A DNA stretch of 64,000 bases, from contig NZ_CP118100.1 in assembly GCF_028747645.1 (NCBI RefSeq), forward strand, positions 2,604,001 through 2,668,000, read 5' to 3'. Position numbers and translations under genes: made by a program. The stretch comes from Microbacterium esteraromaticum. Lineage in GTDB: Bacteria > Actinomycetota > Actinomycetes > Actinomycetales > Microbacteriaceae. Each line of letters begins with the position of its first letter. Position 1 is the first letter of the stretch. The notes below the pieces were generated by a model that had not been told where the DNA came from, did no database searches, and worked only from the letters and a program-made list of their open reading frames with translations. Shown one piece after another: positions 1-8,579 of this stretch.

Positions 1-17
1 GCCTCGCTGACGCTTCT

Positions 18-35
18 GCAGATCGGTCGATCTGC
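18..35. repeat. Perfect inverted repeat upstream of the off-window operon
   Basis: GCAGATCG-GT-CGATCTGC has 8-bp perfect arms and a 2-nt centre. On the minus strand it falls in the 5' leader of a transcript that would leave the window on the left, where infA and the alpha ribosomal operon usually follow map. It could be an operator or a small leader hairpin; the function is unknown. Confidence 0.4.
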
Positions 36-112
36 GGTGGATGGGTGATGATAGCGGTGCTGCGCCGCCGAGTTGGGACACGCCAGAACAAGGCGCACGG
101 CACCAAAGATCT

Positions 113-141
113 ATGTTAGACCGTCGATGCCCGTGCGGCAA
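113..141 (-). promoter_or_regulatory. Candidate promoter for the operon leaving the window (probably infA)
   Basis: On the minus strand a -35 TTGCCG (136-141) and a -10 TAACAT (113-118) are separated by 17 nt. The site lies just past the stop of the DsbA-like gene and points off the left edge. In actinobacteria the infA-rpmJ-rpsM-rpsK-rpoA-rplQ genes usually follow map, so this promoter probably drives them; that is inference because the genes are outside the window. Positions 1-160 contain no gene that I can support. Confidence 0.4.
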
Positions 142-160
142 ATGCGGATCCCGCAAAACC

Positions 161-820
161 TCAGGGCAGCACCTTGGGCAGCTCGGTGTTGATCTCACTG
201 ATGTCCAGGCGCGTGCCGTTGATGTCGACCGTCGGAGTACCGCGCACATCGTGCTTCTTGGCCTGGGCGGCACCGAACTTCTCGTAGGTGCCGTCGGCGA
301 TGCAGCTGACCGCGGCATCCGCACCGACCTGCTCCGCGATCTGCGCGAGCTGCGCATCGGTCAGACCGGGCCCCGACTCCTGCGGCTGGTTCGCGAACAG
401 CGCGTTCATGTAGTCCAGCGCCTTGTCTGGGGCGGCGTCGGCGACGCAGTACATCGCTCCCGCGGCGCGGGACGAGTAGTTCGTCCCCTGGGAGAGGTGG
501 TCGAGGATCGCGACCGGATAGATCTCCAGCGTGATGTCGTCGTTGGCCGCCGCCGACTGCAGGCTCTGCCCGTACGACTGTTCGAAGGCGTTGCACGCGG
601 GGCACATGAAGTCCAGGTACGTGGCGACGACATCGTCGCCTTCGCCGAAGGTGATCGCGCCCGACTCCGCGTTGATGATGTCGCCGGTGGGCGCGGCCCC
701 CGGGTCGTTCGCACGGTTGTTCATCCACACCACGAGCGCACCGAGTGCGACGAGCACCACCACGACCGCGGTCGAGATACCGATGACGAACCAGTTGTTC
801 CTGCCCTGCGCAGCAGCCAT
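161..820 (-). CDS. Membrane-anchored DsbA-family thioredoxin-like protein
   Basis: Predicted extracytoplasmic thiol-disulfide oxidoreductase of the DsbA/thioredoxin_4 family, 219 residues. A short basic N-terminus precedes one transmembrane anchor (about residues 9-32); the thioredoxin fold follows on the outer face, with the redox motif CPAC at 73-76 and the cis-proline loop RGTPTV near the C-terminus. Two further cysteines lie in the helical insertion. The ATG at 820 is chosen because it begins just before the anchor; an upstream in-frame start would add 17 charged residues. It lies 94 nt downstream of map on the same strand, an arrangement common in this family of bacteria. It probably helps form or isomerise disulfides in exported proteins; the partner is not identifiable here. 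Confidence 0.85.
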   Translation of the reverse strand: MAAAQGRNNWFVIGISTAVVVVLVALGALVVWMNNRANDPGAAPTGDIINAESGAITFGEGDDVVATYLDFMCPACNAFEQSYGQSLQSAAANDDITLEIYPVAILDHLSQGTNYSSRAAGAMYCVADAAPDKALDYMNALFANQPQESGPGLTDAQLAQIAEQVGADAAVSCIADGTYEKFGAAQAKKHDVRGTPTVDINGTRLDISEINTELPKVLP

Positions 821-914
821 AGACTTCCGATCTGTGTACGGCTCGCCGCGTCGGCGAACCTGTTGCCTCAACGAATATTCTGCCCGGACGTCGCTATGCC
901 TGGCGTGTGAGACC

Positions 915-1763
915 TCAGGCGATCGGGGTCGGAGTCACGCCGAACGGAGCAAGACCGGCCGCTCCCCCATCCGGCGCAGTGAGCACCCAGATGCCGCTCT
1001 CGTGGCGGGCGACGCTGTGCTCCCAGTGGCAGCCGTCAGAACCGTCTACCGTCGATACCGTCCAGTCGTCGTCCTCGACGAACGTCGCCTCGCCACCGGC
1101 GGTGAGCATCGGCTCGATCGCAAGGGCCAGGCCCGGGCGGATCTCTGCACCAGCATCCGGCGTGCGGTAGTTGAACACGCTGGGTGCCTCGTGCATCTTG
1201 CGTCCGATGCCGTGACCGACGTACTCACGCAGGATGCCGTAGCTCTCCCCCGAAACCACAGACGGCCCCTGCGCCTCGACGTAGTCCTGAATCGCCGCGC
1301 CGATGTCGCCGATATGCGAGGCGGATGCCATCGCCGCGATTCCCGCCCACATCGACCCGTTCGTGACGCGGGAGAGCTCTTCTCGTCGCGCGAGAACATC
1401 AGCGGGCGCATCGCCGGGGACGATGAAGGTCACGGCGCTGTCGCCGTTCCACCCCTGGAACTGTGCGCCGCAGTCGACCGAGACGATGTCACCGGGCTGC
1501 AGCACACGGTCGCCGGGGATGCCGTGGACGACCTCTTCGTTCACCGAGATGCACGTCGTGTGCCGGTACCCGCGCACGAGCTTGAAGTTCGACTCCGCTC
1601 CACGCGCGATTATCACCCGCGACGCCTCGGCGTCCAGCTCAGCGGTGCTCACGCCCGCTCGCACCAGCGGGCGGAGCGCTTCGAGTGCCGCTGCCGTGAT
1701 CCGGCCGGGCTCGACCATCGACCTCAGCTGCGCCGGGCTCTTGTAGATCGACTTGCGAAACAT
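915..1763 (-). CDS. map: Methionine aminopeptidase, type I
   Basis: Removes the initiator methionine from nascent proteins in the cytosol. The 282-residue protein has the complete pita-bread metal site: D97 (in SVDCGAQ), D108, H184 (in GHGIGRKMHE), E217 (in AIEPM) and E248 (in WEHS), with H80 as the substrate-side histidine. It starts 9 nt after the adk stop, in the conserved order secY-adk-map, so it is almost certainly cotranscribed with them. The N-terminus is short, as in type Ia enzymes, with no zinc-finger or SH3-binding extension. The region before the ATG shows no good ribosome binding site, so translational coupling to adk is likely. Confidence 0.97.
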   Translation of the reverse strand: MFRKSIYKSPAQLRSMVEPGRITAAALEALRPLVRAGVSTAELDAEASRVIIARGAESNFKLVRGYRHTTCISVNEEVVHGIPGDRVLQPGDIVSVDCGAQFQGWNGDSAVTFIVPGDAPADVLARREELSRVTNGSMWAGIAAMASASHIGDIGAAIQDYVEAQGPSVVSGESYGILREYVGHGIGRKMHEAPSVFNYRTPDAGAEIRPGLALAIEPMLTAGGEATFVEDDDWTVSTVDGSDGCHWEHSVARHESGIWVLTAPDGGAAGLAPFGVTPTPIA

Positions 1764-1772
1764 CAGAACAGA

Positions 1773-2369
1773 TCAGACCAGCTGTGCGATGCCGCGCGCG
1801 GCCAGGGCATCCGAAATCCGAGCGGTGATGTCGTCAAGCGAGCCGACGCCGTCGATACGGTCGACGATGCCACGCTCCGCGTACACCGAGATGATCGGAG
1901 CAGTCTCGTTCTCGTAGATGTCCAGGCGGTGCGCGATGGCCTCTTCCGTGTCATCCGAGCGCCCCTGCTCGACGGCACGCAGGCTGAGACGCGCGATGCT
2001 CTCGTCACGCGGCACATCCAGCAGCAGCACGGCGTCGAGCGAGGCGCCCTGGTCTGCGAGGAAGGCGTCGAGGTGCGCGACCTGAGCGGTGTTGCGCGGG
2101 TAGCCGTCGAGCAGGAAGCCCGTGGCGGCGTCCTCCTGCGAGAGCCGGTCGCGAACGATCTCGCTGGTCAGTTCGTCGGGCACCAGGTCACCGGCATCCA
2201 GGATCGCGGTGACCTTCTGTCCGAGTTCGGTTCCCTGCTTGATGTTGGCCCGGAAGATGTCTCCGGTCGAGACGACGGGAATGCCCAGCGCCTCGGCGAT
2301 ACGGACACCCTGGGTGCCCTTTCCGGAGCCCTGCGGGCCGACGATCAGCAGTCGTGCGGTGGCGGTCAT
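1773..2369 (-). CDS. adk: Adenylate kinase
   Basis: Catalyses ATP + AMP to 2 ADP, setting the cellular adenylate balance. The P-loop GPQGSGKGT lies at residues 11-19 and the motif LLDGYPRN marks the AMP-binding core. At 198 residues it is the short form without a zinc-binding LID insertion, which is usual in actinobacteria. Its start overlaps the secY stop by 4 bases (ATGA), indicating coupled translation in the spc operon. Confidence 0.97.
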   Translation of the reverse strand: MTATARLLIVGPQGSGKGTQGVRIAEALGIPVVSTGDIFRANIKQGTELGQKVTAILDAGDLVPDELTSEIVRDRLSQEDAATGFLLDGYPRNTAQVAHLDAFLADQGASLDAVLLLDVPRDESIARLSLRAVEQGRSDDTEEAIAHRLDIYENETAPIISVYAERGIVDRIDGVGSLDDITARISDALAARGIAQLV

Positions 2370-3688
2370 CTCAGGAGCCCTTCGTAGTGGCGCTGCTGCA
2401 GCTGCGCGTCGATCTGCTTCACCGTCTCAAGGCCGACACCCACGATGATCAGGATCGAGGCGCCGCCGAACGGGAAGTTCTGGTTCGCCTGCACCGTCGC
2501 CAGCGCGATCAGCGGGATCAGCGCGACGAAGCCGAGGTAGAGGGAACCGGGGAACGTGATCCTCGTGATCACGTAGTCGAGGTATTCCGCGGTCGGTCGT
2601 CCCGCGCGGATGCCGGGGATGAACCCGCCGTACTTCTTCATGTTGTCGGCGACCTCGACAGGGTTGAACGTGATCGCGACGTAGAAGTAGGTGAAGCCGA
2701 TGATCAGCAGGAAGTACACGGCCATGTACAGCGGCTGGTCGCCCGAGGCGAGGTACTGGTTGACCCACACCACCCACGCGGCCGGCTCGCTGCCATCGGT
2801 GGGGGTGTTGAACTGCGCCACCAGCATCGGAAGGTACAGCAGCGACGAGGCGAAGATGATCGGGATGACGCCCGCCATGTTGACCTTGATCGGGATGTAG
2901 GTGTTCGTCCCACCGTAGGTGCGGCGTCCGACCATGCGCTTCGCGTACTGAACGGGCACGCGGCGCTGCGACTGCTCGACGAACACCACCATGCCCATCA
3001 CGACGATGCCGATCAGCAGCACGAGCAGGAAGACCTCGAAGCCCTTGGCCTCCCAGATGCCCCACATGGCGGCCGGGAAGGTCGCGGCGATCGAGGTGAA
3101 GATCAGCAGCGACATGCCGTTGCCGATACCGCGCTCGGTGACCAGCTCGGCGAACCACATGATCAGACCCGTGCCTGCGGTCATCGCCATGATGATGAGC
3201 AGCTGCGCCCACCACACGTCATTGGTCAGCAGGTTGTTGCAGGCCGCGACGTCGGTCGTGCCGAACAGCTGACCGCTGCGCGCCACCGTCACCAGGGTCG
3301 CCGACTGCAGCAGTGCGAGGGCGATGGTCAGGTAGCGGGTGTACTGCGTCAGCTTGCTCTGGCCGGCCTGGCCCTCTTTGTGCAGCGCTTCGAAGTGCGG
3401 GATGACCACACGCAGCAGCTGCGTGATGATCGTCGCGGTGATGTATGGCATCACACCGAGCGCGAAGATCGACAGCTGCAACAGCGCGCCACCGGAGAAC
3501 AGGTTCACGAGGCCCAGCAGGCCGTCAGTGCCGGCGTTCGCCGCGAGGCACTGCTCGACGTTCGGGAAGTTCACGAACGGAGCAGGCACATTCGAGCCGA
3601 GACGGTACAGCGCGATGATGCCGATGGTGAAAAGGATCTTCCGCCGCAGATCAGGTGTGCGGAAGATTCGCGCGATGGCGCTAAACAA
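2366..3688 (-). CDS. secY: Preprotein translocase channel subunit SecY, TTG start
   Basis: Central pore of the Sec translocon, which exports or inserts proteins together with SecE and SecG and with SecA or the ribosome. It shows ten hydrophobic segments and the family signature KRTYGG-like loop (RRTYGG) before a helix. The start is taken as TTG at 3688 because it is preceded at 7 nt by the perfect ribosome binding site AGGAGG and gives the conserved beginning FSAIARIFRTPDLRRKI. A longer reading would add 21 residues unlike the family. The product is 440 residues, the normal length. It is separated from rplO by 113 nt that include a hairpin. Confidence 0.95.
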   Translation of the reverse strand: MFSAIARIFRTPDLRRKILFTIGIIALYRLGSNVPAPFVNFPNVEQCLAANAGTDGLLGLVNLFSGGALLQLSIFALGVMPYITATIITQLLRVVIPHFEALHKEGQAGQSKLTQYTRYLTIALALLQSATLVTVARSGQLFGTTDVAACNNLLTNDVWWAQLLIIMAMTAGTGLIMWFAELVTERGIGNGMSLLIFTSIAATFPAAMWGIWEAKGFEVFLLVLLIGIVVMGMVVFVEQSQRRVPVQYAKRMVGRRTYGGTNTYIPIKVNMAGVIPIIFASSLLYLPMLVAQFNTPTDGSEPAAWVVWVNQYLASGDQPLYMAVYFLLIIGFTYFYVAITFNPVEVADNMKKYGGFIPGIRAGRPTAEYLDYVITRITFPGSLYLGFVALIPLIALATVQANQNFPFGGASILIIVGVGLETVKQIDAQLQQRHYEGLLR

Positions 3689-3752
3689 GGGCGTTCCTCC
3701 TGAAGGGATTGCCGAACGTCGAAGGACGGCCGAATGTCCAGAGTAACGCAAA

Positions 3753-3781
3753 GGAGGGGCCGGAGAATCTCCGACCCCTCC
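3753..3781 (-). terminator. Hairpin between rplO and secY
   Basis: The arms GGAGGGG and CCCCTCC enclose a second stem CGGAG/CTCCG and a 3-nt loop. The one non-Watson-Crick position is U-G in minus-strand RNA but C-A in plus-strand RNA, which supports function in the minus-strand transcript. The run after it (TTTGCG) is weak, so partial termination or RNA processing between rplO and secY is more likely than a full stop. Confidence 0.6.
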
Positions 3782-3801
3782 TCGCGTTCACGACGGGACT
3801 A

Positions 3802-4350
3802 TCAGTTGACCGAACCGCCGGCGGCGACGATCTTCTGCTCGGCGCTGCCCGAGACCTTGTCGACCGACACCGTGAGCTTGACCGAGATGTCGCCGTCGCC
3901 GAGGACCTTGACCTTCTCGTTCTTGCGGACGGCGCCCTTTGCGACCAGGTCGCTGACGGTGACATCGCCACCGGCCGGGTAGAGCTCGGCGAGCTTGGCC
4001 AGGTTCACAACCTGGTACTCGACTCGGAACGGGTTCTTGAACCCGCGCAGCTTCGGGGTGCGCATGTGCAGCGGCATCTGCCCACCCTCGAAGCCAACCC
4101 GCACGGTGTTGCGGGCCTTGGTGCCCTTGGTTCCGCGACCGGCCGTCTTACCCTTCGAGCCCTCACCGCGACCCACGCGGGTCTTGGCGGTGTTGGCACC
4201 CGGGACGGGACGGAGGTGGTGCACCTTCAGAACGGCGGGACGCGCTGCCGGAGCAGCCTTCGTCTCAGCTTTCTTGGATGCAGCAGCCTTCTTGGCGGCG
4301 GGCTTCTTCGTGGCCTTCTCGGCCTCGACGGCCTCGTTCTTCTCAGCCAT
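3802..4350 (-). CDS. rplO: 50S ribosomal protein L15 with Ala/Lys-rich N-terminal extension
   Basis: Large-subunit assembly protein. The conserved L15 body begins near residue 41 ([12 protein letters not shown]) with the glycine-rich [15 protein letters not shown] segment and ends in the usual [14 protein letters not shown] fold. Residues 1-40 are a low-complexity lysine and alanine tail with no counterpart in E. coli L15, so the protein is 182 residues rather than about 145. Its ATG shares one base with the rpmD stop (TAATG). Confidence 0.97.
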   Translation of the reverse strand: MAEKNEAVEAEKATKKPAAKKAAASKKAETKAAPAARPAVLKVHHLRPVPGANTAKTRVGRGEGSKGKTAGRGTKGTKARNTVRVGFEGGQMPLHMRTPKLRGFKNPFRVEYQVVNLAKLAELYPAGGDVTVSDLVAKGAVRKNEKVKVLGDGDISVKLTVSVDKVSGSAEQKIVAAGGSVN

Positions 4351-4535
4351 TAGTCGATCTCCTCAACCTTGACGAGGTGAGCGACGGTGCGGACGTAGCC
4401 GCGCGTCTGGGCGTCGTCGGGACGGACGACCGAGTCGCCGATCCGCTTGAGGCCGAGCGAACGCAGCGTGTCGCGCTGGTTCTGCTTCTCACTCACCTTG
4501 GACTTCACCTGCGTGACCTTGAGGCGCGCGGCCAT
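4350..4535 (-). CDS. rpmD: 50S ribosomal protein L30
   Basis: A 61-residue small protein of the large subunit near the 5S rRNA. The body [20 protein letters not shown], the following [15 protein letters not shown] and the last strand [11 protein letters not shown] match the family over its full length. It is squeezed between rpsE (1-base overlap, TGATG) and rplO (1-base overlap, TAATG), so all three are translationally coupled. Confidence 0.96.
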   Translation of the reverse strand: MAARLKVTQVKSKVSEKQNQRDTLRSLGLKRIGDSVVRPDDAQTRGYVRTVAHLVKVEEID

Positions 4536-5218
4536 CAGGCACCTACCTTCTGCGCAGCGGCGGCGGCAGCGGCCTTCGCCTCGTTGCGGATGATGATCTC
4601 GGGCACGACCGCGTCGTAGTCGAGACCACGACGGGCGGCCACGGCGCGCGGCTCCTCGAGGCCCTGCAGGGCCTCGACGGTCGCGTGCACGATGTTGATC
4701 GTGTTCGACGAACCGAGCGACTTCGACAGGACGTCGTGGATGCCAGCGCACTCGAGCACGGCGCGGACCGGGCCGCCGGCGATAACACCGGTACCGGCAG
4801 CGGCCGGACGCAGCAGCACAACACCGGCTGCGGCCTCACCCTGCACGGGGTGCGGGATGGTCGAACCGACGCGCGGGACGCGGAAGAAGTTGCGCTTGGC
4901 CTCTTCGACACCCTTCGAGATAGCCAGGGGCACCTCGCGGGCCTTGCCGTAGCCGACGCCCACCAGACCGTTGCCGTCACCGACGACCACGAGAGCGGTG
5001 AAGCTGAAGCGACGTCCACCCTTCACGACCTTTGAGACGCGGTTGATGGTGACGACGCGCTCGAGGAACTGGTTGTCCCCACGGTCGCGCGAGTTGCGGT
5101 CGCGGCTCTGACCGCGGTCGCGGCCTCCGCGACGGCCGTCACGCTGCTCGCGCTGCGGCTCGGCCTGAGCCTCGGCAGGAGCGGTTTCGGTCACTTCGTT
5201 CTCCTTGTTGTCACTCAC
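4535..5218 (-). CDS. rpsE: 30S ribosomal protein S5 with Arg/Asp/Gly-rich N-terminal tail
   Basis: Small-subunit protein needed for decoding accuracy and the site of spectinomycin resistance changes. The N-terminal double-stranded-RNA-binding fold starts near residue 51 ([15 protein letters not shown]) and includes the unaltered spectinomycin loop VKGGRR; the C-terminal domain ends with an alanine-rich helix. Residues 1-50 are acidic and then rich in RGG and RD repeats, making the protein 227 residues against about 166 in E. coli. The start overlaps the rplR stop by 4 bases. Confidence 0.97.
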   Translation of the reverse strand: MSDNKENEVTETAPAEAQAEPQREQRDGRRGGRDRGQSRDRNSRDRGDNQFLERVVTINRVSKVVKGGRRFSFTALVVVGDGNGLVGVGYGKAREVPLAISKGVEEAKRNFFRVPRVGSTIPHPVQGEAAAGVVLLRPAAAGTGVIAGGPVRAVLECAGIHDVLSKSLGSSNTINIVHATVEALQGLEEPRAVAARRGLDYDAVVPEIIIRNEAKAAAAAAAQKVGA

Positions 5219-5574
5219 AGTGCCAGCCCCCCTTCGCGGGCGCCATCGGCGATGGCTGCGACACGACCGGCGTAGCGGTTGCCGCCACGGTCGAACACTG
5301 CCTCGGAAACGCCGGCGGCCTTCGCACGCTCAGCGACGAGCTCGCCCACCTTGCGTGCCTTGGCGGTCTTGTCACCGTCGAAGGAGCGCAGGTCGGTCTC
5401 GAGCGTGGAAGCGGATGCCACGGTGTGACCCTTGGCGTCGTCGACCAGCTGCACGAAGATGTGACGAGCAGAGCGGTTGACGACCAGACGCGGGCGCAGC
5501 TCGGTGCCGACGATCTTCTTGCGAAGACGGGCGTGGCGACGCGCGCGGGCGGCGGACTTGGACTTCACAGCCAT
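5215..5574 (-). CDS. rplR: 50S ribosomal protein L18
   Basis: Binds 5S rRNA in the central protuberance. The 119-residue protein carries the basic N-terminus [14 protein letters not shown], the core [16 protein letters not shown] and the C-terminal [15 protein letters not shown] motif. It overlaps rpsE by 4 bases and follows rplF by only 2 nt in the spc operon. Confidence 0.97.
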   Translation of the reverse strand: MAVKSKSAARARRHARLRKKIVGTELRPRLVVNRSARHIFVQLVDDAKGHTVASASTLETDLRSFDGDKTAKARKVGELVAERAKAAGVSEAVFDRGGNRYAGRVAAIADGAREGGLAL

Positions 5575-5576
5575 GG

Positions 5577-6113
5577 TTACTTACCAGCCTTTCCGGCCTT
5601 GCGACGCACGACCTCGCCGGCGTAGCGCACACCCTTACCCTTGTACGGCTCGGGCTTGCGGATCTTGCGGATGTTCGCAGCTGCCTCGCCGACAGCCTGC
5701 TTGTCGATGCCACTGACCGTCAGCTTGTTGGTGCCCTCGACCGTCAGCGTGATGCCGGCGGGCGGCTCGATGACGACCGGGTGCGAGAAGCCGAGGGCGA
5801 ACTCGACCGAGCTGCCCTTCTGCTGCACGCGGTAACCGGTGCCGACGACCTCAAGGCCCTTGGTGTAGCCCTGGGTGACGCCGATGATGTTGTTGTTGAT
5901 GAGCGTACGGGTCAGGCCGTGCAGTGCACGCGACTCACGCTCGTCGTCCGGACGGGTGACCAGAACCTGGTTCTCCTCGACCGTGATCTCGATGGGACGG
6001 GCCAGTTCGAGCGTCAGCTCGCCCTTGGGGCCCTTGACTGCGACCTCACGGCCGTCGACCGAAACGGTCACGCCCGCGGGAATGTCGATGGGAAGTCGTC
6101 CGATACGCGACAT
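5577..6113 (-). CDS. rplF: 50S ribosomal protein L6
   Basis: Large-subunit protein near the factor-binding site. It has the usual two duplicated domains: [15 protein letters not shown] at the start and the conserved C-terminal signature [14 protein letters not shown]. Its 178 residues match the family length. It is 6 nt from rpsH and 2 nt from rplR in the operon. Confidence 0.97.
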   Translation of the reverse strand: MSRIGRLPIDIPAGVTVSVDGREVAVKGPKGELTLELARPIEITVEENQVLVTRPDDERESRALHGLTRTLINNNIIGVTQGYTKGLEVVGTGYRVQQKGSSVEFALGFSHPVVIEPPAGITLTVEGTNKLTVSGIDKQAVGEAAANIRKIRKPEPYKGKGVRYAGEVVRRKAGKAGK

Positions 6114-6119
6114 GTCAGA

Positions 6120-6518
6120 TCACCACACGTAGGCGAGAACTTCTCCGCCCACGCCCTTCTGCTCAGCCTGACGGTCGGTGAGAAGACCGGAGGAGGTGGA
6201 CAGGATGGCAACGCCCAGGCCGCCGAGGACCGAAGGCAGTTCGGTCGACTTCGCGTAGACGCGCAGACCGGGCTTCGACACGCGCTTGATGCCGGCGATG
6301 GAGCGCTCACGGTTGGGGCCGTACTTGAGCGACAGGGTGAGGTTGCTGCCGACGCGCGCGTCGGTGACCTCGAAGCCAGAGATGTAGCCCTCCTGCTGGA
6401 GGATCTCGGCGATGTTCGTCTTGAGCTTGCTCGACGGCATGGTCACGGAGTCGTGGTGCGCCGAGTTCGCGTTGCGCAGACGGGTCAGCATGTCTGCGAC
6501 CGGGTCTGTCATCGTCAT
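6120..6518 (-). CDS. rpsH: 30S ribosomal protein S8
   Basis: Binds 16S rRNA helix 21 early in assembly and represses the spc operon in E. coli. The 132-residue protein begins [18 protein letters not shown] and ends with the conserved [11 protein letters not shown]. An AAAGGAAAA ribosome binding site precedes the ATG. The gene before it in transcription order is rplE, 145 nt away, where most bacteria have rpsN. Confidence 0.97.
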   Translation of the reverse strand: MTMTDPVADMLTRLRNANSAHHDSVTMPSSKLKTNIAEILQQEGYISGFEVTDARVGSNLTLSLKYGPNRERSIAGIKRVSKPGLRVYAKSTELPSVLGGLGVAILSTSSGLLTDRQAEQKGVGGEVLAYVW

Positions 6519-6610
6519 AGTGATTTTCCTTTGTTCATGAGGTTCCGGCTGCCGTTACACGACAGACGGCCTGCTATGAGCCTTGCCCTGCTGGGCACGC
6601 AATCTTCAAT

Positions 6611-6657
6611 TGTACGGGGTGTGGGGAGGGGCGCCGTACAGCTCCCCTCCCCACACC
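6611..6657 (-). terminator. Strong 14-bp hairpin in the rplE-rpsH gap, with an alternative pairing
   Basis: In minus-strand RNA the arms at 6657-6644 and 6631-6618 form a perfect 14-bp stem (GGUGUGGGGAGGGG with CCCCUCCCCACACC) around a 12-nt loop. Loop bases UGUACGG (6640-6634) are also exactly complementary to CCGUACA (6617-6611) just after the stem, giving a competing 7-bp structure. No T-run follows, so this is better read as an attenuator, processing site or protein-binding leader for rpsH than as a plain terminator. The rest of the 145-nt gap (6519-6663) contains no S14 gene. Confidence 0.6.
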
Positions 6658-6663
6658 GCCGGA

Positions 6664-7230
6664 TCACGCTGCGGCGTCAGCGGCCTTGAACGGGAAGCCG
6701 AGCGCACGCAGCAGAGCGCGGCCCTCGTCGTCCGTCTTGGCCGTGGTGACCACGGTGATGTCGAAGCCGCGGACGCGGTCGATCTTGTCCTGATCGATCT
6801 CGTGGAACACGCTCTGCTCCTGGAGACCGAAGGTGTAGTTGCCGTTGCCGTCGAACTGGTCACCCGACAGGCCGCGGAAGTCGCGGATGCGGGGCAGAGC
6901 CAGGTTCACCAGGCGGTCGACGAACTCCCACGCGCGGTCGCCACGCAGGGTGACGTGCGCACCGATGGCCTGACCCTCACGCAGCTTGAACTGCGCGATG
7001 GACTTGCGGGCCTTCGTGACGACCGGCTTCTGACCGGTGATCTTGGTGAGGTCGGCGATGGCGCCCTCGATCACCTTGCTGTCGCGAGCTGCCTCGCCGA
7101 CACCGGTGTTGACGACAACCTTGACCAGGCCGGGGATCTGCATGACGTTGGCGTAGCCGAACTGCTCCTGCAGAGCCTTCTTGATCTCGGTGTTGTACTT
7201 CTGCTTCAGGCGGGGCTGCGTAGCTGCCAT
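6664..7230 (-). CDS. rplE: 50S ribosomal protein L5
   Basis: Binds 5S rRNA and contacts the P-site tRNA. The 188-residue sequence includes [19 protein letters not shown], the [16 protein letters not shown] segment and the [19 protein letters not shown] end typical of L5. It overlaps rplX by one base at its start and is followed by the hairpin gap before rpsH. Confidence 0.97.
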   Translation of the reverse strand: MAATQPRLKQKYNTEIKKALQEQFGYANVMQIPGLVKVVVNTGVGEAARDSKVIEGAIADLTKITGQKPVVTKARKSIAQFKLREGQAIGAHVTLRGDRAWEFVDRLVNLALPRIRDFRGLSGDQFDGNGNYTFGLQEQSVFHEIDQDKIDRVRGFDITVVTTAKTDDEGRALLRALGFPFKAADAAA

Positions 7231-7589
7231 CAGAGGTCCTTACCTGACTTCTTCGCGAAACGCACACGAACCGTGCGCTTCACGCCGTCCTTGACCTGCT
7301 CCTCGACCCGGTGTCCGACGCGAGTCGGCTCCTTGGTCGAGGGGTCGACGACGGCGACGTTGGAGATGTGGATCGGGGCCTCGACGGTCTCGATGCCACC
7401 GGTCTTGGTGCCGCGCTGCGTCTGGCCCACACGGGTGTGGCGGGTGACGAAGTTCACGCCCTCCACGACGACGCGGTTCTGCTCGACGAGGACCTCGAGG
7501 ACCTTGCCCTGCTTACCGCGGTCGCCGCCCTTGTCCTGCTTGCGGCCGGTGATGACCTGAACGAGGTCACCCTTCTTGATGTTCGCCAT
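7230..7589 (-). CDS. rplX: 50S ribosomal protein L24
   Basis: Early-assembly protein near the polypeptide exit tunnel. The KOW motif is at the N-terminus ([19 protein letters not shown] followed by GKVLEV), and the C-terminus [16 protein letters not shown] is typical. It is 119 residues long and sits 2 nt from rplN and 1 base overlapping rplE. Confidence 0.97.
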   Translation of the reverse strand: MANIKKGDLVQVITGRKQDKGGDRGKQGKVLEVLVEQNRVVVEGVNFVTRHTRVGQTQRGTKTGGIETVEAPIHISNVAVVDPSTKEPTRVGHRVEEQVKDGVKRTVRVRFAKKSGKDL

Positions 7590-7591
7590 GA

Positions 7592-7960
7592 TCAGATGAC
7601 CTCCGGGGCGAGCGAGACGATCTTCATGAACTTCTTGTCACGAAGCTCGCGACCGACCGGTCCGAAGATACGGGTGCCGCGGGGCTCCCCGTCGTTCTTC
7701 AGGATGACGGCGGCGTTCTCGTCGAACTTGATGTACGAGCCGTCGGGACGGCGCGTGGACTTTGCGGTACGGACGATGACGGCCTTGACCACATCGCCCT
7801 TCTTGACGTTGCCGCCGGGGATCGCGTCCTTGACCGTGGCAACGATGGTGTCGCCCAGACCCGCGTAGCGGCGGCGCGAGCCACCGAGGATGCGGATCGT
7901 GAGCAGTTCCTTCGCGCCGGAGTTGTCGGCGACCTTGAGGCGGGACTCCTGCTGAATCAC
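7592..7960 (-). CDS. rplN: 50S ribosomal protein L14
   Basis: Intersubunit bridge protein and docking point for the silencing factor RsfS. The 122 residues cover the whole family: [20 protein letters not shown] at the start, the [18 protein letters not shown] core and [16 protein letters not shown] near the end. Its start overlaps the rpsQ stop by 4 bases. Confidence 0.97.
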   Translation of the reverse strand: MIQQESRLKVADNSGAKELLTIRILGGSRRRYAGLGDTIVATVKDAIPGGNVKKGDVVKAVIVRTAKSTRRPDGSYIKFDENAAVILKNDGEPRGTRIFGPVGRELRDKKFMKIVSLAPEVI

Positions 7961-8262
7961 TTGGCCTTCTCCAGAATCTCAACCAGACGCCAGCGCTTGG
8001 TGGCGCTCAGCGGCCGGGTCTCGTTGATGAGGACCAGGTCGCCGATACCGGCGGTGTTGTTCTCGTCGTGCGCCTTGACCTTCTCGGTGCGGCGGATGAC
8101 CTTGCCGTAGAGCGGGTGCTTCACGCGGTCTTCGACCTCGACGACGATGGTCTTGTCCATCTTGTCGCTGACGACGTAGCCACGACGGGCCTTGCGGTAC
8201 CCGCGGGCGTCGGCGTCGCGCACGTCGTGCTCGGCGTGCTCTGCTGCCTTCTTCTCAGCCAT
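7957..8262 (-). CDS. rpsQ: 30S ribosomal protein S17
   Basis: Primary 16S rRNA-binding protein of the body domain. The OB-fold core [20 protein letters not shown] followed by [13 protein letters not shown] is clear, preceded by an extra charged N-terminal stretch of about 25 residues; total length is 101. The 1-base overlap with rpmC and the 4-base overlap with rplN show tight coupling. Confidence 0.97.
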   Translation of the reverse strand: MAEKKAAEHAEHDVRDADARGYRKARRGYVVSDKMDKTIVVEVEDRVKHPLYGKVIRRTEKVKAHDENNTAGIGDLVLINETRPLSATKRWRLVEILEKAK

Positions 8263-8579
8263 TACTCGGCCTCCTCCTTCGGCGCGTCGTCAGCCGCAGC
8301 TTCCTTCTTCGCCTTCGCCTTGGACGCCTTCTTCGCCGGAGCCTCGACCGGAGCGGGCGTCGCGCGGATGCCCAGCTCTCGCTCGCGGATCACGGTGTAG
8401 AGGCGCGCGATGTCGCGCTTGACGGCGCGGATGCGGCCGTGGCTCTCCAGCTGGCCGGTGGCCGACTGGAAACGGAGGTTGAACAGCTCCTCCTTGGCCT
8501 TGCGCAGCTCCTCGACGAGGCGCTGGTCTTCGAACGTGTCGAGCTCGGCAGGTGCGAGCTCCTTGGTGCCGATCGCCAT
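8262..8579 (-). CDS. rpmC: 50S ribosomal protein L29 with C-terminal Ala/Lys/Glu tail
   Basis: Exit-tunnel protein that forms part of the docking platform for trigger factor and SRP. The two-helix body occupies about residues 10-75 ([18 protein letters not shown] and [20 protein letters not shown]). Residues 76-105 form a low-complexity extension rich in alanine, lysine and glutamate that most L29 proteins lack. It overlaps rpsQ and rplP by one base each. Confidence 0.96.
   Translation of the reverse strand: MAIGTKELAPAELDTFEDQRLVEELRKAKEELFNLRFQSATGQLESHGRIRAVKRDIARLYTVIRERELGIRATPAPVEAPAKKASKAKAKKEAAADDAPKEEAE

Noticed and set aside
531..2387. Long plus-strand open frame opposite map and adk (also 15339-17552 opposite fusA and others)
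   Set aside because: High-GC coding on the minus strand leaves few stops on the opposite strand. The predicted proteins are rich in Arg, His, Asp and Val with no family resemblance.
6519..6663. A hidden rpsN gene in the rplE-rpsH gap
   Set aside because: The gap is 145 nt, shorter than any S14 gene, and no zinc-ribbon or S14 motif is present in any frame.
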